Positions 1 through 12,100 of a DNA stretch of 64,000 nt are shown here, one piece after another. A model generated the notes under the pieces. It made no database searches. It had not been told where the DNA came from and saw nothing but the letters and a program-made list of their open reading frames with translations. How positions within the stretch are numbered: position 1 is the stretch's first letter; the number at the start of each line of letters is the position of its first letter. The position numbers and the translations under genes are program-made. Location: positions 498,001 to 562,000 of the forward strand of contig NW_026971149.1 in assembly GCF_963678635.1 (NCBI RefSeq), in the 5' to 3' direction. This DNA comes from Symsagittifera roscoffensis. Lineage: Eukaryota > Xenacoelomorpha > Acoela > Convolutidae.

Positions 1-136
1 CAATGGAGAGGCGGACAGTGAGAGCTTTGTATCTATCGCCCTTGTCCGGAGGATGTTGCAAAGTGTGGACAGAACCACGTCTGCAGAACTACACTGGTGC
101 TCTGATGCAAAAAGACGCTCAAAACAGCTATGCCAA
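1..136 (+). CDS. Host gene exon 1 (partial)
   Basis: An open frame runs from base 2 for 45 codons and contains RRMLQSVDRTTSAELHW. The donor is CCAA|GTATTT and leaves phase 0. The same frame continues open to 298, so this donor is chosen because it joins the exon at 831 in phase, not because it is strong. The 5' part is cut by the window edge. Confidence 0.4.
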
Positions 137-3100
137 GTATTTTTTTGGAATCAACTAGAAAAAACTCGAAATAGAACAAGCAATTCTCAAGAGGGATATG
201 TCAAGGTCTTTCCTTTGGGAATGGGATGGACTCATGCAACATCCGAAAGACCCAGCACTCCATGGGAAACGAACGAAACCATGAAGAGTATCGACTAAAT
301 AGGATAAACGGAGGGGAAAATACAAGGAAAACGAAACAAGTAATTCATACAAAACAAAGTAACTGAAGACTTATTAGAACAAATCCAAACTACACAAACT
401 TGAAGCAATTATTCTGTCTTTGTATTTTGATTATAATTCCTCATTCAAATTTTAAGCTTTAAAATTTTTGATGTTGAGATCTTCGATCAGAGCATAATCC
501 ACTCAAATTTACACTCAGAAACAGTTTCTATAGTTGTCTATAGTTCTAGTTGCCTATTTTAACGTAAGCTACCAGTGGGCTCTGATTCGCAGTTGCGGCC
601 GCCTCTAATGTATTGTACGGTCTATGACTCGAAAGCGTTTAACCATCATTAGAAGTTGTTGGCATTAAAACAACACAAAACTAAGTCTAATTTCCTGACG
701 TTGCCTGATCAGAGCCACTTCAACGTAAGCATCAAAACAATGAGTGATACATGTACACAGAGTGCACTCTTTGTAAGTGTAATTCTCTATCTGTCTTTTT
801 GTGAGAGTGTAGTGTGTGTGTGTGTTGCAGTTGTCGTCCACTGACTCCGAGTTCTACCGTGAAGGGGAAGGAGAGGGGGAGGAGAGTGTGTTTGGGGAGA
901 TACAGCAGCCATACAAGGAAGATGGGGAGGACGAAGACGACAACGAAGAGGATTCACGGTCAGCATCTCTTAGAGCATCGCTCAAATTACAACACATGTT
1001 CTCATGACAGTTAAAAAGATATAGAAGGAACATTATCACCCCCACATTTTAGATACCACACTACTTAAAGGCTGAAATGCACCAAGTATCTACTTTTTTT
1101 AAGTTGTATGCGGCATTATTATATATCAAGTATTTCCTTTTAGTTGTAGAACAGAATATTGAATTTAACATTTGAAGACAGTTGATAAAAACGAAGCACA
1201 GAAGGATACCCTGGTCAAGAACGAACACGCACCAAGAAGTGGAAGTTATCAAAGAGAGTTTGATGTTGAATCCGTTGATTCTGGTTACTGGTTACTCTAC
1301 TCGTGCATTTTAGAGGGCGGAAGAAGTCGACTGTCGGTGGCTTGAAGAGCAGCAAAAAGAACAAGTCCAGATCCACTCTCAACACGAACACGAAGAAGAC
1401 GAACAAGAGAGACACTAGAGAAACTTCGAGGTCAGGGATGAGCATCCATACAGATGCGAAAAAAAATAAGTCGAAAAAACGAAAGACATTGAAAACGCTA
1501 GGGGAACACGAAAAAGGTCGGGGATGAACATCCATACAGAGGCGAAGCGGAGCTTCGCACTACTTGCGATACAACACAATCATTGAAAAAAGTCGAGAAA
1601 AAAAAACGAAACATATTGAAAACACTAGGTGAACCGAAGTTTTCGTATGTCTCAATGAAGCTGAAGCTACGATTTTGATACTTTTTTGAATTTGTTACTC
1701 TGATGCGGGACGAAATGCGTAATTTCAAAAATTGTACTTTGCCCAAAACCTTAGTTGTTTCGCTACTAAAATAAGTGAGAAGAGTGAAAATTTTTGAGAT
1801 TTTGAGTTTTCCATAACAAAAAAACAAGACTGCTCGTATCAGGGCGAAGCCCTGAATGTTCCGACTGCCTTTAAAGGTTCATGGAGCAGTAATAACATAA
1901 AAAAAACTAAATCTAATCAAATAAAATGAATTTTATACAAAAATCATCCCCACACGCCATTTAAATTACAAAAGGATAAATTTTGCTCCTTGTAACAAAT
2001 CAATTATGGCAAATAAGCTTCATTCAACCAATTTGTAACGATTTTAAAGACGGATTAAATCTCCGTTTACGCGTTAAAAGCGCGAAATATATCGCGCGTT
2101 AATTGTCCCAAATTGGCCATAATGGCAATCTTTAAACCCCCATAACTTTACAAAAAATGATCACAGGTTTGATATCTTTTCAAATTTGAGATCAGGACAT
2201 CAATACCTTTCGAATGATATAAAAAGATTCCTTCAAAAATGGCTAGTTAATAAGTCTAAATTTGTCTGAAGAAAAAAAAACCCTTCCCGAGCACAAATAG
2301 TCCGTTACTTTCGTACCGAAAGTCGGAACAATAACTTAATCTCCCATATAATGAAACCCACAAGTTGAGTAGAAAGAATGTGAGAATCGCTACTTAAGAT
2401 AAAATAATGAATTTCACACATAGTTATAAAAAACAAGACCGCTCGTATCAGGGCGAAGCCCTGAATGTTCCGACTGCCTTTTAAGGTTCATGGAGAAGTA
2501 ATAACATAAAAAAAACTAAATCTAATAAAATAAAATGATATTTATACGAAAATCATCCCCCACACGCCATTTAAAGTACAAAAGGATAAATTTAGCTCCT
2601 TGTAACAAATCAATTATGGCAAATAAGCTTCATTCAACCAATTTGGAACGATTTATAAGACGGATTAAATCTCCGCTTACGCGTTAAAAGCGCGAAATAT
2701 ATCGCGCGTTAATTGTCCCAAATTGGCCATAATGGCAATCTTTAAACCCCCATAACTTTACAAAAAAAGATCACAGGTTAAATATCTTTTCAAATTTAAG
2801 CTCAGGACAACAATGCCTTTCGAATGATATAAAAAAATTCCGTCAAAAATGTCTAGTTTAAAAGTCGAAATTTGTCAGAAGAAAAAAGCACCCCGAGCAC
2901 AAATATTCCGTTACTTTCGTATCGAAAGTCGGAACAACAAGGAGTAGCCGCTTCTGCAGGAAAACTTGCGTAACCGCTCCTTTCGATTGAAATTTTCATC
3001 TCATATTTGATAGGGCAGTTTTTAAAAAATTCAAACAGTGTTTAAAAACGGTCAAATTTCAAAAAATTGCCATTCAAAACCAAAATCTTTTTTTTTTCTG

Positions 3101-6100
3101 TCGTGGCCGGTAAAGTAGACAAAATTCCCAATTTCTCAAAGAGTTTCTCGATTGACAACTTAACCTGAGAGTTGGCACCGTAATTTTCGAGTAGAGTAAA
3201 AAACTCGCTGAGCTTAAATCTTAAAAAAGCATGCCACTGGTTTAAAAATGAGAATACTTGGGTGATCATCACTGCTGATGCAGAGACAGAAGTGAAGACG
3301 AGGATGACGAGGAAGAGAAGAGTGAGTCATCGGGGGGAGAGAATGATGAGTCACGTGAATCGGAAGAGAAGGCAAGAGTAAGAACTGATCTGTAGCACTC
3401 ATTCAAAAACATGTAATAGCTCAGTGAAAATCAAGAAAAAAGCACCAAACTGGTATCGTTTCAAAAATCATAAGAATGCAGAATAATAAATTCCACTTCT
3501 ATGGTTAATCGTAAGCCTTCCGAGATTTCTGCTTTGTTTAAAAGGACGGCACTTCGGCAGGGGATTCGAAGACGAAGAAGAAGGCGAAGAAAGAGAAGAA
3601 AAAGAGCAAGAAGGATGAAAAGACAGCAAAGAACAAGACGGAGAAGACAACGAACAAGGACACAACAAGGATTGGGGGCACAACTAACAAGAGAACAGCC
3701 AGTAAGGCTACTAAGACAGCGAGGGGGGCTCAGACAGCCACTGCCAGAGGTGAGTACAGAGAAAGGGGGTGTCACTTGCTCTTAGGGGTGTGGAAATATG
3801 AAGTATTTGAATTTATTGTCAATAGATATATTTAAATTATTTAATTTAAACTGAAATATCCTAAAAAAACAAAGCTTTTTTCGTTCAATTAATTCTCGGT
3901 CAATTATTACGCTTGCGATTAGCAAGCAGCGCTACTCACGCGCTTACCGCAGGAACTTTATAGAAACGGACTATGCGAGAAATGGACACGTTAGAAACGG
4001 ACTATGCTTAGACAGGCTAATTGACTTTTCACAGATCCTCTGCGAACTTAAGAAACCACAATTATTAAGACACGATGAACGTAAGTCAGACTCTTCTTAT
4101 ATAGTATATAGGACGCAGTAGTTTTTTCAGGAAAAGTCTTAAAATTTGTTCATGCTCAATTTTTCGCGGTTTAACTTTTGATATCTTTTTACTTTCAGTT
4201 CAATTTCCTCTGAGAGCAAACTCTTTCAAAAAAAATCTTTCAAAAGTAGGCAAACTTGTGTAAAGACAGCAACAAAAAGGTCAAAGCAACAGCACTATCG
4301 AGCAGCAAAAGTGTGAAGGTCAAGAATAACGTGATCAACTTCTAGTTTGGAAACGGGAATTTAATATTCAAATTTCCCAGCGGGATAACAAATTCACTTA
4401 TTGGTCCAGTTTTCTCAGATTGGGTTAAATTATTTAAAAAGCATGGATCACAAATTGCTCCAAAAGATCAAAGAGCTTCGAGAGCAGCTATTTTTTTCTT
4501 TGAAATTCGAAATTTGAGATTTCAAAAAAAAGAATTCTGTCTGTTGGCTACGTAAAATGTTTCAAAATGTTTACGTATCTTAAAATGCACGTAGGTTGCT
4601 CCGTATACAAGAGTTTTGTTCTGTGGATAAAATATCCTTCAACTTATCATTAATGAATCGTTTTCTCGATTTTTTGAAACGGAAATTTCAATTATATATT
4701 TAATGATCCAGCAAAACACATTTTTTTGTTTTTTTTTCAGAAAATCAATTTTTCGCTTTAATATCACACCCCTACTCAACAGGGACTTATAAAGAACACA
4801 AACTAAAACGTTGTGAAATCTCATGACCAAAGCAGAAAAACCAAACGCTTAATGCGGCTAAACTATCTCAATAAATGATCGATTATTTTTTCTTATCCTA
4901 TCGTGATGGGCGAAGCCAACAAAAAAACCATTAGCACATAGGGTGTTTACTTTTATAGGCACTTTCGCTGAAGCCCAAAATTTGTACATTTTTCAATCAA
5001 ACTTTCCAAAATATGTACATTTCTTGTGTCTCCAAAAAAAAGGATTGAATAAAGCATTTTTCTCAAGATCAAGAAAAAATATCGAGCAGTAAATGGAATG
5101 AAACGAACAAACTTCTAGCACAGAATTTAAAAAAAAAAACGCGGAATACAAAAAATGTGCTTGGTAAAATAATTAGACCATTAAATTAAGTATTTACAGC
5201 AAATTTACAGTGAATTTATTTCAAATATGAATTACACCAGCAAAAGTAGATATTTGATAGAGTTTGATAAAATGTTACTTTGTTGTAGCTAATTCTAGGT
5301 TAAAACTATTAAAAAGAATAAGAAGTAAGATGAATTAGTCGGTAAGGTAAAACATTGAAACAATGAGAGATCATTCTCTCCGCCGGAGAGAATGGCTAAT
5401 GAAGGTCATATCTAAGTGACCAGTTAATTAAGTAAGTATGTTTTGCAATAATTACAAAACCTGATGTAAAATCACAACATTCCCCTAAGCAGGAAAAAAT
5501 TTAAATTGCAATATAGTAATGCACAATAACTAACTATGACTGACTCCTTTCTCCCCCTTTAAGGACGAGGGAAAAAAATTAAAGCGCCTTAAAATGAGGT
5601 ACTAACACTAAGTAAAGCTCCACTAGTGTTAAATGACTGCAAGAAAGATTATCCAGATTCCGACGGATAAGAGTTATGTTAAAATGAGATAAAGGCACAA
5701 CGTTTTGGCACAACGCTGAATTTAGCACAGCGTTTTATCGGTGAGGTCATGGCTTATAATGCGCTAGTAAAGAGGATATGATTTAAAGAAATTATGGGAG
5801 CGAAAGATGATGATTTCTTTTGTAGAGTGAAATTTATCCGAAGGATAAAGTTCTCGAATTTAGCAAACAGCATTTTGATAACTGGAAAATTAGCACCGGT
5901 TTACAAGATAAATTGCGTAGATAACACAAAATTTTAATGAGGGTGGACTTGGTTTGCAAAACACAAACTGAAGGGAAGGCGATTTAAAAGATTTATGAGA
6001 GCACGTGAAGATGTCTTCTTTTTACTGAATGAAAAATTTATCCAAAGGATTAAGTTCTTAAGTTTAGCGAACGGCCGTTAATATCTGAATGTTAGCACCG

Positions 6101-9100
6101 GTTTAATCAGTTAATGTGTGTTATTTGGTAAGCCAGAATATCAGATTAAAGTATAGCTAAGTGGTTATAAAGTTTTGTAGTCTTTTAGAAAGTTTTCGAG
6201 TTCAGTGTTGAAAAGTTCGCTATCGAGATCGGAGTGATCGCCGAAATTTGCTATTTCCATTCTCAGTGATTCGTCGGTTGATGAGGTTGACATTTGATCT
6301 GATGATGATGATGAATTTGAATCTAGAACAATTAACTCCGCCTGATTCGTCTTGTTGATTGTCTCATGTGGTTTCTCAATCTCTATTACAATAGGCTCGG
6401 CCGCAGAACCAGAGGCTTCTTGGACGCTCTCTACGGCATCAATAAAGTAAAGTTGACCATAAAATTTTGGTGGGCCGACATTTCTACTAGAACGACGGAT
6501 GGTAGGAGAAATTTTACCGGGTATTACGGCAGGACTGTTAGGTATAGCACACTCATCCGTTGAGTCACTTATCTCGTACACCGGGAAGTCTGTGGTTGAG
6601 TCGGTCTCCGTCGGATTATGCTCAACTTGTAGGTATTTTTGTCCAATGGTGTCGTTTTCCCCTCCCTGATTTGCGGTTCTCTGATCCGCAGAGCTAAGTG
6701 TTCGGCTGGAGGGCACTATACTTATTGGGCACTCATATGATTGATCCATGGGTTGTTCACTGTTTGGGAAACTGTCGTTTTCTAAAATCTCAGATTTTAT
6801 TTCAGGATTGGTTATAGAGGAATTAAAATTGTTTCCGATTGAGATGTGAGGTGTAAGTGAGTCTGAAATAAAGCGCTCTCTGGCTACGTCTCTACAAGGG
6901 AAACCGCCCGCTATCCATTCCCATTCACTAGTATCCGAAATATCCGAAGGAATTAGCATAGATTCATCCAAAGCGATGTAACCTGGAGGAGTTGGTGACT
7001 TCTTTGAGCGTCGTTTCTGTCTTCTTGTGGGGATGAATGATGACCCAGATATGCGTGTCCTAGTTAGGTTGTCGGATGATGTCGGGTCTAATTGTATGGT
7101 CCTTCTTTTTGTTGACTTCTTGGGTTTTGGTTTTCTTTTTGAGCCTTCCAGTTTCTGACCTACTTCAACATTAGGATAAGGAAAGTACGGGAATTAAATG
7201 TTTCCTCTAAAAGGTCTGATTTTATTTGAGGTAGAGATAGGAATCGCAAGGTCGGATTTTCGTATTATTTTTCCGTCGGATAACTTAACTGTCGAAGTAG
7301 AAGAATTTATAATTCTTTTGTTTAGTTCTTTATAAAAAACAGTCTCGGTTGATATTACCGTTAGTTTTCCGAAGGATTTCACCTTTGAAAGGACTTTTGA
7401 TTGGTATTCTGTTTTGAGTCATTTTCGAGGATGAAGCATAGTCTGTATCGTAGCCTTTTTCAGTCGGATTTTGGTTCTTCTTCGCAATCAAATCGTCCTT
7501 GTATCCGTCCTCTATTCTATCATTCGCGTTCCAATCCTTAGCTCGATCCTTAGACAATATTGATTTCCCTTTGTCTAAGATTCCAAAGGAGGGTTTACCC
7601 GAAGCTAATTGTTTCCAAATAGTATTTGGTTTTCTGTTATAGTGGATCTCGAAAGGTGAACATTTAATTTTTGATTAGAAGGTAGAACGTAGGTTCCAAA
7701 TGATTTTTGAAACGGCATTTTGCAGTGTGTTTTTATGATGTTCTTTTGAAATAGCCAGTAGTTTGACTTTCACAGTGTGTACTAGTTTTTCGACTATTCC
7801 GTTGGAACGGTGATCGCCTACTGTACAAAAGATTATTTTGATGTTGTTGAAATCGCAGAATGATTTGAAGTCTTGACTTGTAAAGCAAGTAGCATGATCT
7901 ACCCTCATAATTTAAGGTATCCCGTGTAAGAATATGTAGTCTTGTAAAAATTCTATAACTGTTTTTGAAGAGGTAGATGATGTAATTTTTGCCGACGGAA
8001 ATTTAGAAAATCTGTCAATGCAAAGTAAAATGTATTTATTTGACCCCCAATAAGAATCCAAAGGACCCGCGAAATCTAAATTAAGTTATTCATTCGGTTC
8101 TGATAATGGAGGAAGTTCACTAATTTGTGAATTAGGAATAACAGTTTTTATATTCTTACCCGCCGATGTACACTCTGAGCAATTAATTCCATGAAAGTAG
8201 ATTTGCCTGTTAATATGCGGCCACCAAATGTATTGGGCCAAATATTTCATTCCGAATTGACCTGGATGATGTGTTTCGTGGAGGGTCTTCATCATCGCGT
8301 TTCGTAGGGTAAATGGAATAACGAGTTCGCCGTCCATGTAAAGTAATCCGTCGGATTCGTGAAGGTCTCGGGTGAAATGTTTGAAATACGAAGAATCTGC
8401 ATTAATCTTCTCCACCTTATTTTGAAGTGCTTTAACAATAGGGCTTAACATGGGATCGTCTTCTGTCAAAAGAGCTACTAACTTGGCGTTAAATAAAATT
8501 TTTAAATCCAAGGGTCGATCCGGCAACTTTAAATTTTCACGGTATTTTTTAACGAGATTGATATGATCTGGTAAAAGTTGGAAGTCTAAATCTACGGAAA
8601 TACCGGAAGTGGTGGGATTAATTACAATATTCTTATTATTCATATTAACAGTATCTACAATTTTTTTATCTACAGGTGAATTAATTAAACTACGATTAAG
8701 GATTAAAAAATAAAGAAATGCGGAGTTGGAAATAGAAATAATTAAAGTATTTGTATTAGAATAATCCGTTGGAATACAATTTGAGGTACAAAATTCTGTT
8801 CTTCTGTGATTGAATGAGCAAATTGGAAAAGACGAGTTAATAAGTTTTAGTACTGCTGCTATTATGTAATTACGTAATAAGACGTAATCGGAATTTTCCA
8901 GATTGAGACCAATGGCTGAGCAGGTAGTTCTTAGTTTCTCCGACGGATTTAATGATTTATTAATCTTATTAATGTTTGCTACTACGAATTCTTCGTCGTA
9001 ATGTGATATTGGAAGGGCTTTTCCGGATGGAATTCTAGAAATAAGGTCAGTGAAGCCCATGTCTTTTCATGCGATATGTTTGATTGAGAAATTAAAAGGT

Positions 9101-12100
9101 AATAATCTGTCTACCCATCTTGTTAATCTACTGTGGTAAGTTTTATTTCCGTGGTTTGGTGATAGAGCGGATAATAGGGCTTTGTGATCAGTGATTACTT
9201 CGAAATCTGATCCGTAAAGGTAATTCTTATAATGCTCAACAGCCCAAACAACCCCTAGAAGTTCGAGCTCGTTAGTAGAGTATTTAGACTCGTGAGGGTT
9301 TAAAAAGCGTGACGCAAATGAGATTGTTTTCCAATCGTTCCCATGGAGTTGTTCGAGCGAGGCTCCAAGTCCATTGCGTGATGCGTCTGTTTTTACTCTA
9401 GTTTTTCGTTTTACGTCGAAATGTGTATTCTCTGTTAAGTTTACGATTTCTTCTTTTATTCTTTCGAACGCTTTTGTATGATCATCGTTCCATTGGAATA
9501 TTGATTTCTTATTTAGGAGCGGTCGGAGTGGGCTTCCTAAGGATGCTAGGTTTGGGACGAATTTAATGTATTGGTTTATGGAACCAAAAAATGATCGTAA
9601 TTCTTTCAGATTCTTCGGTATAGGTAGGTCTTTTATAGCTTTCGATTTGTCGAATAACGGGGTAATTCCTGATTTAGAGATTTTAAATCCCAACCATTCT
9701 ATTTCTTTTTGAAAGAATTTACATTTTGACCATTTTACGGCAAAGTTGTATTCGTCAAGGGTCGATAAAATTTTTAATACAATATTCTTGTGGTCTAAGA
9801 ATGTTCCTTTGGAAGAGATTAAAATGTCGTCCAAGTAACAGTTAGTAAATGGGATTGAACCTAACGTACAGTCCATTACTCTTTGAAATTCATTGGGCAT
9901 ATCCCCTAGGCCGTAAAAACCAGTTAAAAATTGGTAGGTACCCGTAATATCACCGCCCACGATACTGAAGTTACATTGGTTACTAGTAAATTTGTCTAAC
10001 GCTAATTGACTGTATGCATTTTTTTAAGTCTAAGTAAGTAAACCACACTTCTCCAACGGAATCATTAGTAATTTGTGCCGCGACGTTGTCTACAAGTTCG
10101 TGGATGTTTGGCATTTGATATTTGTTCTTGTAAATCTGTTTGTTTATGAACTTGGAATCTAGGGCTAGTTTGATGGATTTGTCTTTTTTGCAAGTGATGA
10201 CTATTGGGCTAATAAATCTGTCTTCGTCGCAATTTTCTAATTTTTTAATATGTCCCTCTGCTTTTAATCTATTGAGTTCTGTTTTTACCGCGTCCAGTAA
10301 ATGGAGGGGAACTCGTCTTCCTTTTAGTTGAATTGGTTTTAATGGTTCGTGAAAATGGGTGATTTTCATCTGATTTTTGATTTTTCCAATCCGAAGGAAT
10401 AAATTTTTAAATGACTTTGATATATTGAGAATTTCCCTATCTTGGTTTGTTTGGGAAATGGAATTTATTGACTTACACTGCTTGTTGGTCTGGAAATGTG
10501 GAAAATGTTTCTGAGAGATTTCTATCCCCACTTTTGGAAGGTTGTCGTTTCCTAAGATATTTCTTTCATGTCCTTCGGTTAGGAAGAATTGACAGTCGTT
10601 GTCTGACCAACCATTTGAAAATATCGGGATCTTCACCTTTCCAGTGATGTTTATGGCATTATCCGTGAATCCACAGTAGAGGTCTCTAGTTGTCTTATCC
10701 ACCGGATAAATTTTCAAGTAGGGATCGCGTAATTTCAATTCGTGAAGTACGTTTTTCTTAAGAAAGCTCACCGGGCTAGCTGAATCCACTTGAATGTTTA
10801 GAATTACTTGATTTTCTTTTCCGAGTCCGATGTTTAATAATTTCTTCAGTTCCTTTCCGTCGTTATCAAAAATTGTAGTTACATTTAGTACAGAGTAATC
10901 GTCGTTTTCACTTTGTCAAGATTCCGACCATGCGTTTATGACGCCACAACATTCTCTATCCGTGTGATCGGTATTTACATCCGGAATATCCGACGGATTA
11001 AAATCTGTATTATCTACAATTTGAGTATTTACAATGTTTACATTTTTACGACGAGATCTACAAAGTCTGGTGAAATGACCTTTGAATTTACAAGAAGTAC
11101 AAGTCGTGTCCTTTGCTGGGCAAACTGCTAAGTGTCCTTTTGAGAATGAACCGCCACACTTCATACAGCTGTTACTTCTTTCGATGTTGAGGGTTGGTTC
11201 TCTTTTGACGTTAAAATGGTTGTTTGGTTTATGTACGGATGATCCGTTGGATTTAAAATTATTAGTTAACTTCAAGTGATTCAGAATTCCTTTTTCATCT
11301 ATGAGTGCTACGTTTAGTGCTTCGCGTGGAGGGAGGGTTTCTGTTAATAATTTCCTTTGGATGTCGTAGTTTTTCATATTATTTATGAAAATATCTCTTA
11401 TCCACTCTTCTTCTCCTGCGGTTATGTCGCACTTTTTCGCCATTTCAGCTAAGGCACCCCAAAATTGTTCGAGGGATTCTCTGTCGCGTTGTTTTCTATT
11501 TAACAGTTTATGTCATTCGACTGTGACATTTGTTTTTCTTACGAAAGCAATCGCTAAAAACTCCCAGAATTCTTTAAAAGAAATTTGTAAGACTTTCACC
11601 TTGGTAAATTTTTGTCCGAAGATCCTTTTTCCTTCATTTCCCAGTGCCAGATATAAAACGGAACAAAATTTCTTGTCTGCTTCTTCTATTCGCATTCCGT
11701 TGAATTTCTTGGTTTCGGTTTTTATCGATGCTGTTTCTTCTTCGTCATAATGTCTTTGTTCTTGGGAATTTCTCTCCAATCTCGAGCGTCTTTGAGTATC
11801 TGTTTCACCGTCCGTTGAGTTTTACAAATTTGGAGATAGTGGGTGTTGTCTCTCCGACGGATTGAGTAGATTTTCTATATCTATGTTTTCCTTAGCAATT
11901 ATAGCTAATTGAAACAGATCACTCCAGTCTTGCCAAGGAATGGGTGGGTCTACCGTATGGTTTTGCCAAAAGGGAGGTATTCCTCTCACGTTAGATTCGT
12001 TAGATGACTGCGCCATGATAAAATGTTACTTTGTTGTAGCTAATTTTAGGTTAAAACTATTAAAAAGAATAAGAAGTAAGATGAATTAGTCGGTAAGTTA

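Noticed and set aside
1215-1827. Minus-strand frames opposite exon 3 and its downstream repeat
   Set aside because: Phe/Leu/Ser-rich shadows of the Lys/Asn-rich plus strand.
3501-3785. Arginine-rich open frame over exon 5
   Set aside because: It is the +1 shadow of the Lys/Thr-rich frame. Only the Lys/Thr frame joins exons 4 and 6 in phase.
6165-7193. Envelope gene in the gypsy element
   Set aside because: No signal peptide, membrane segment or cysteine pattern. The frame continues from integrase apart from one stop.
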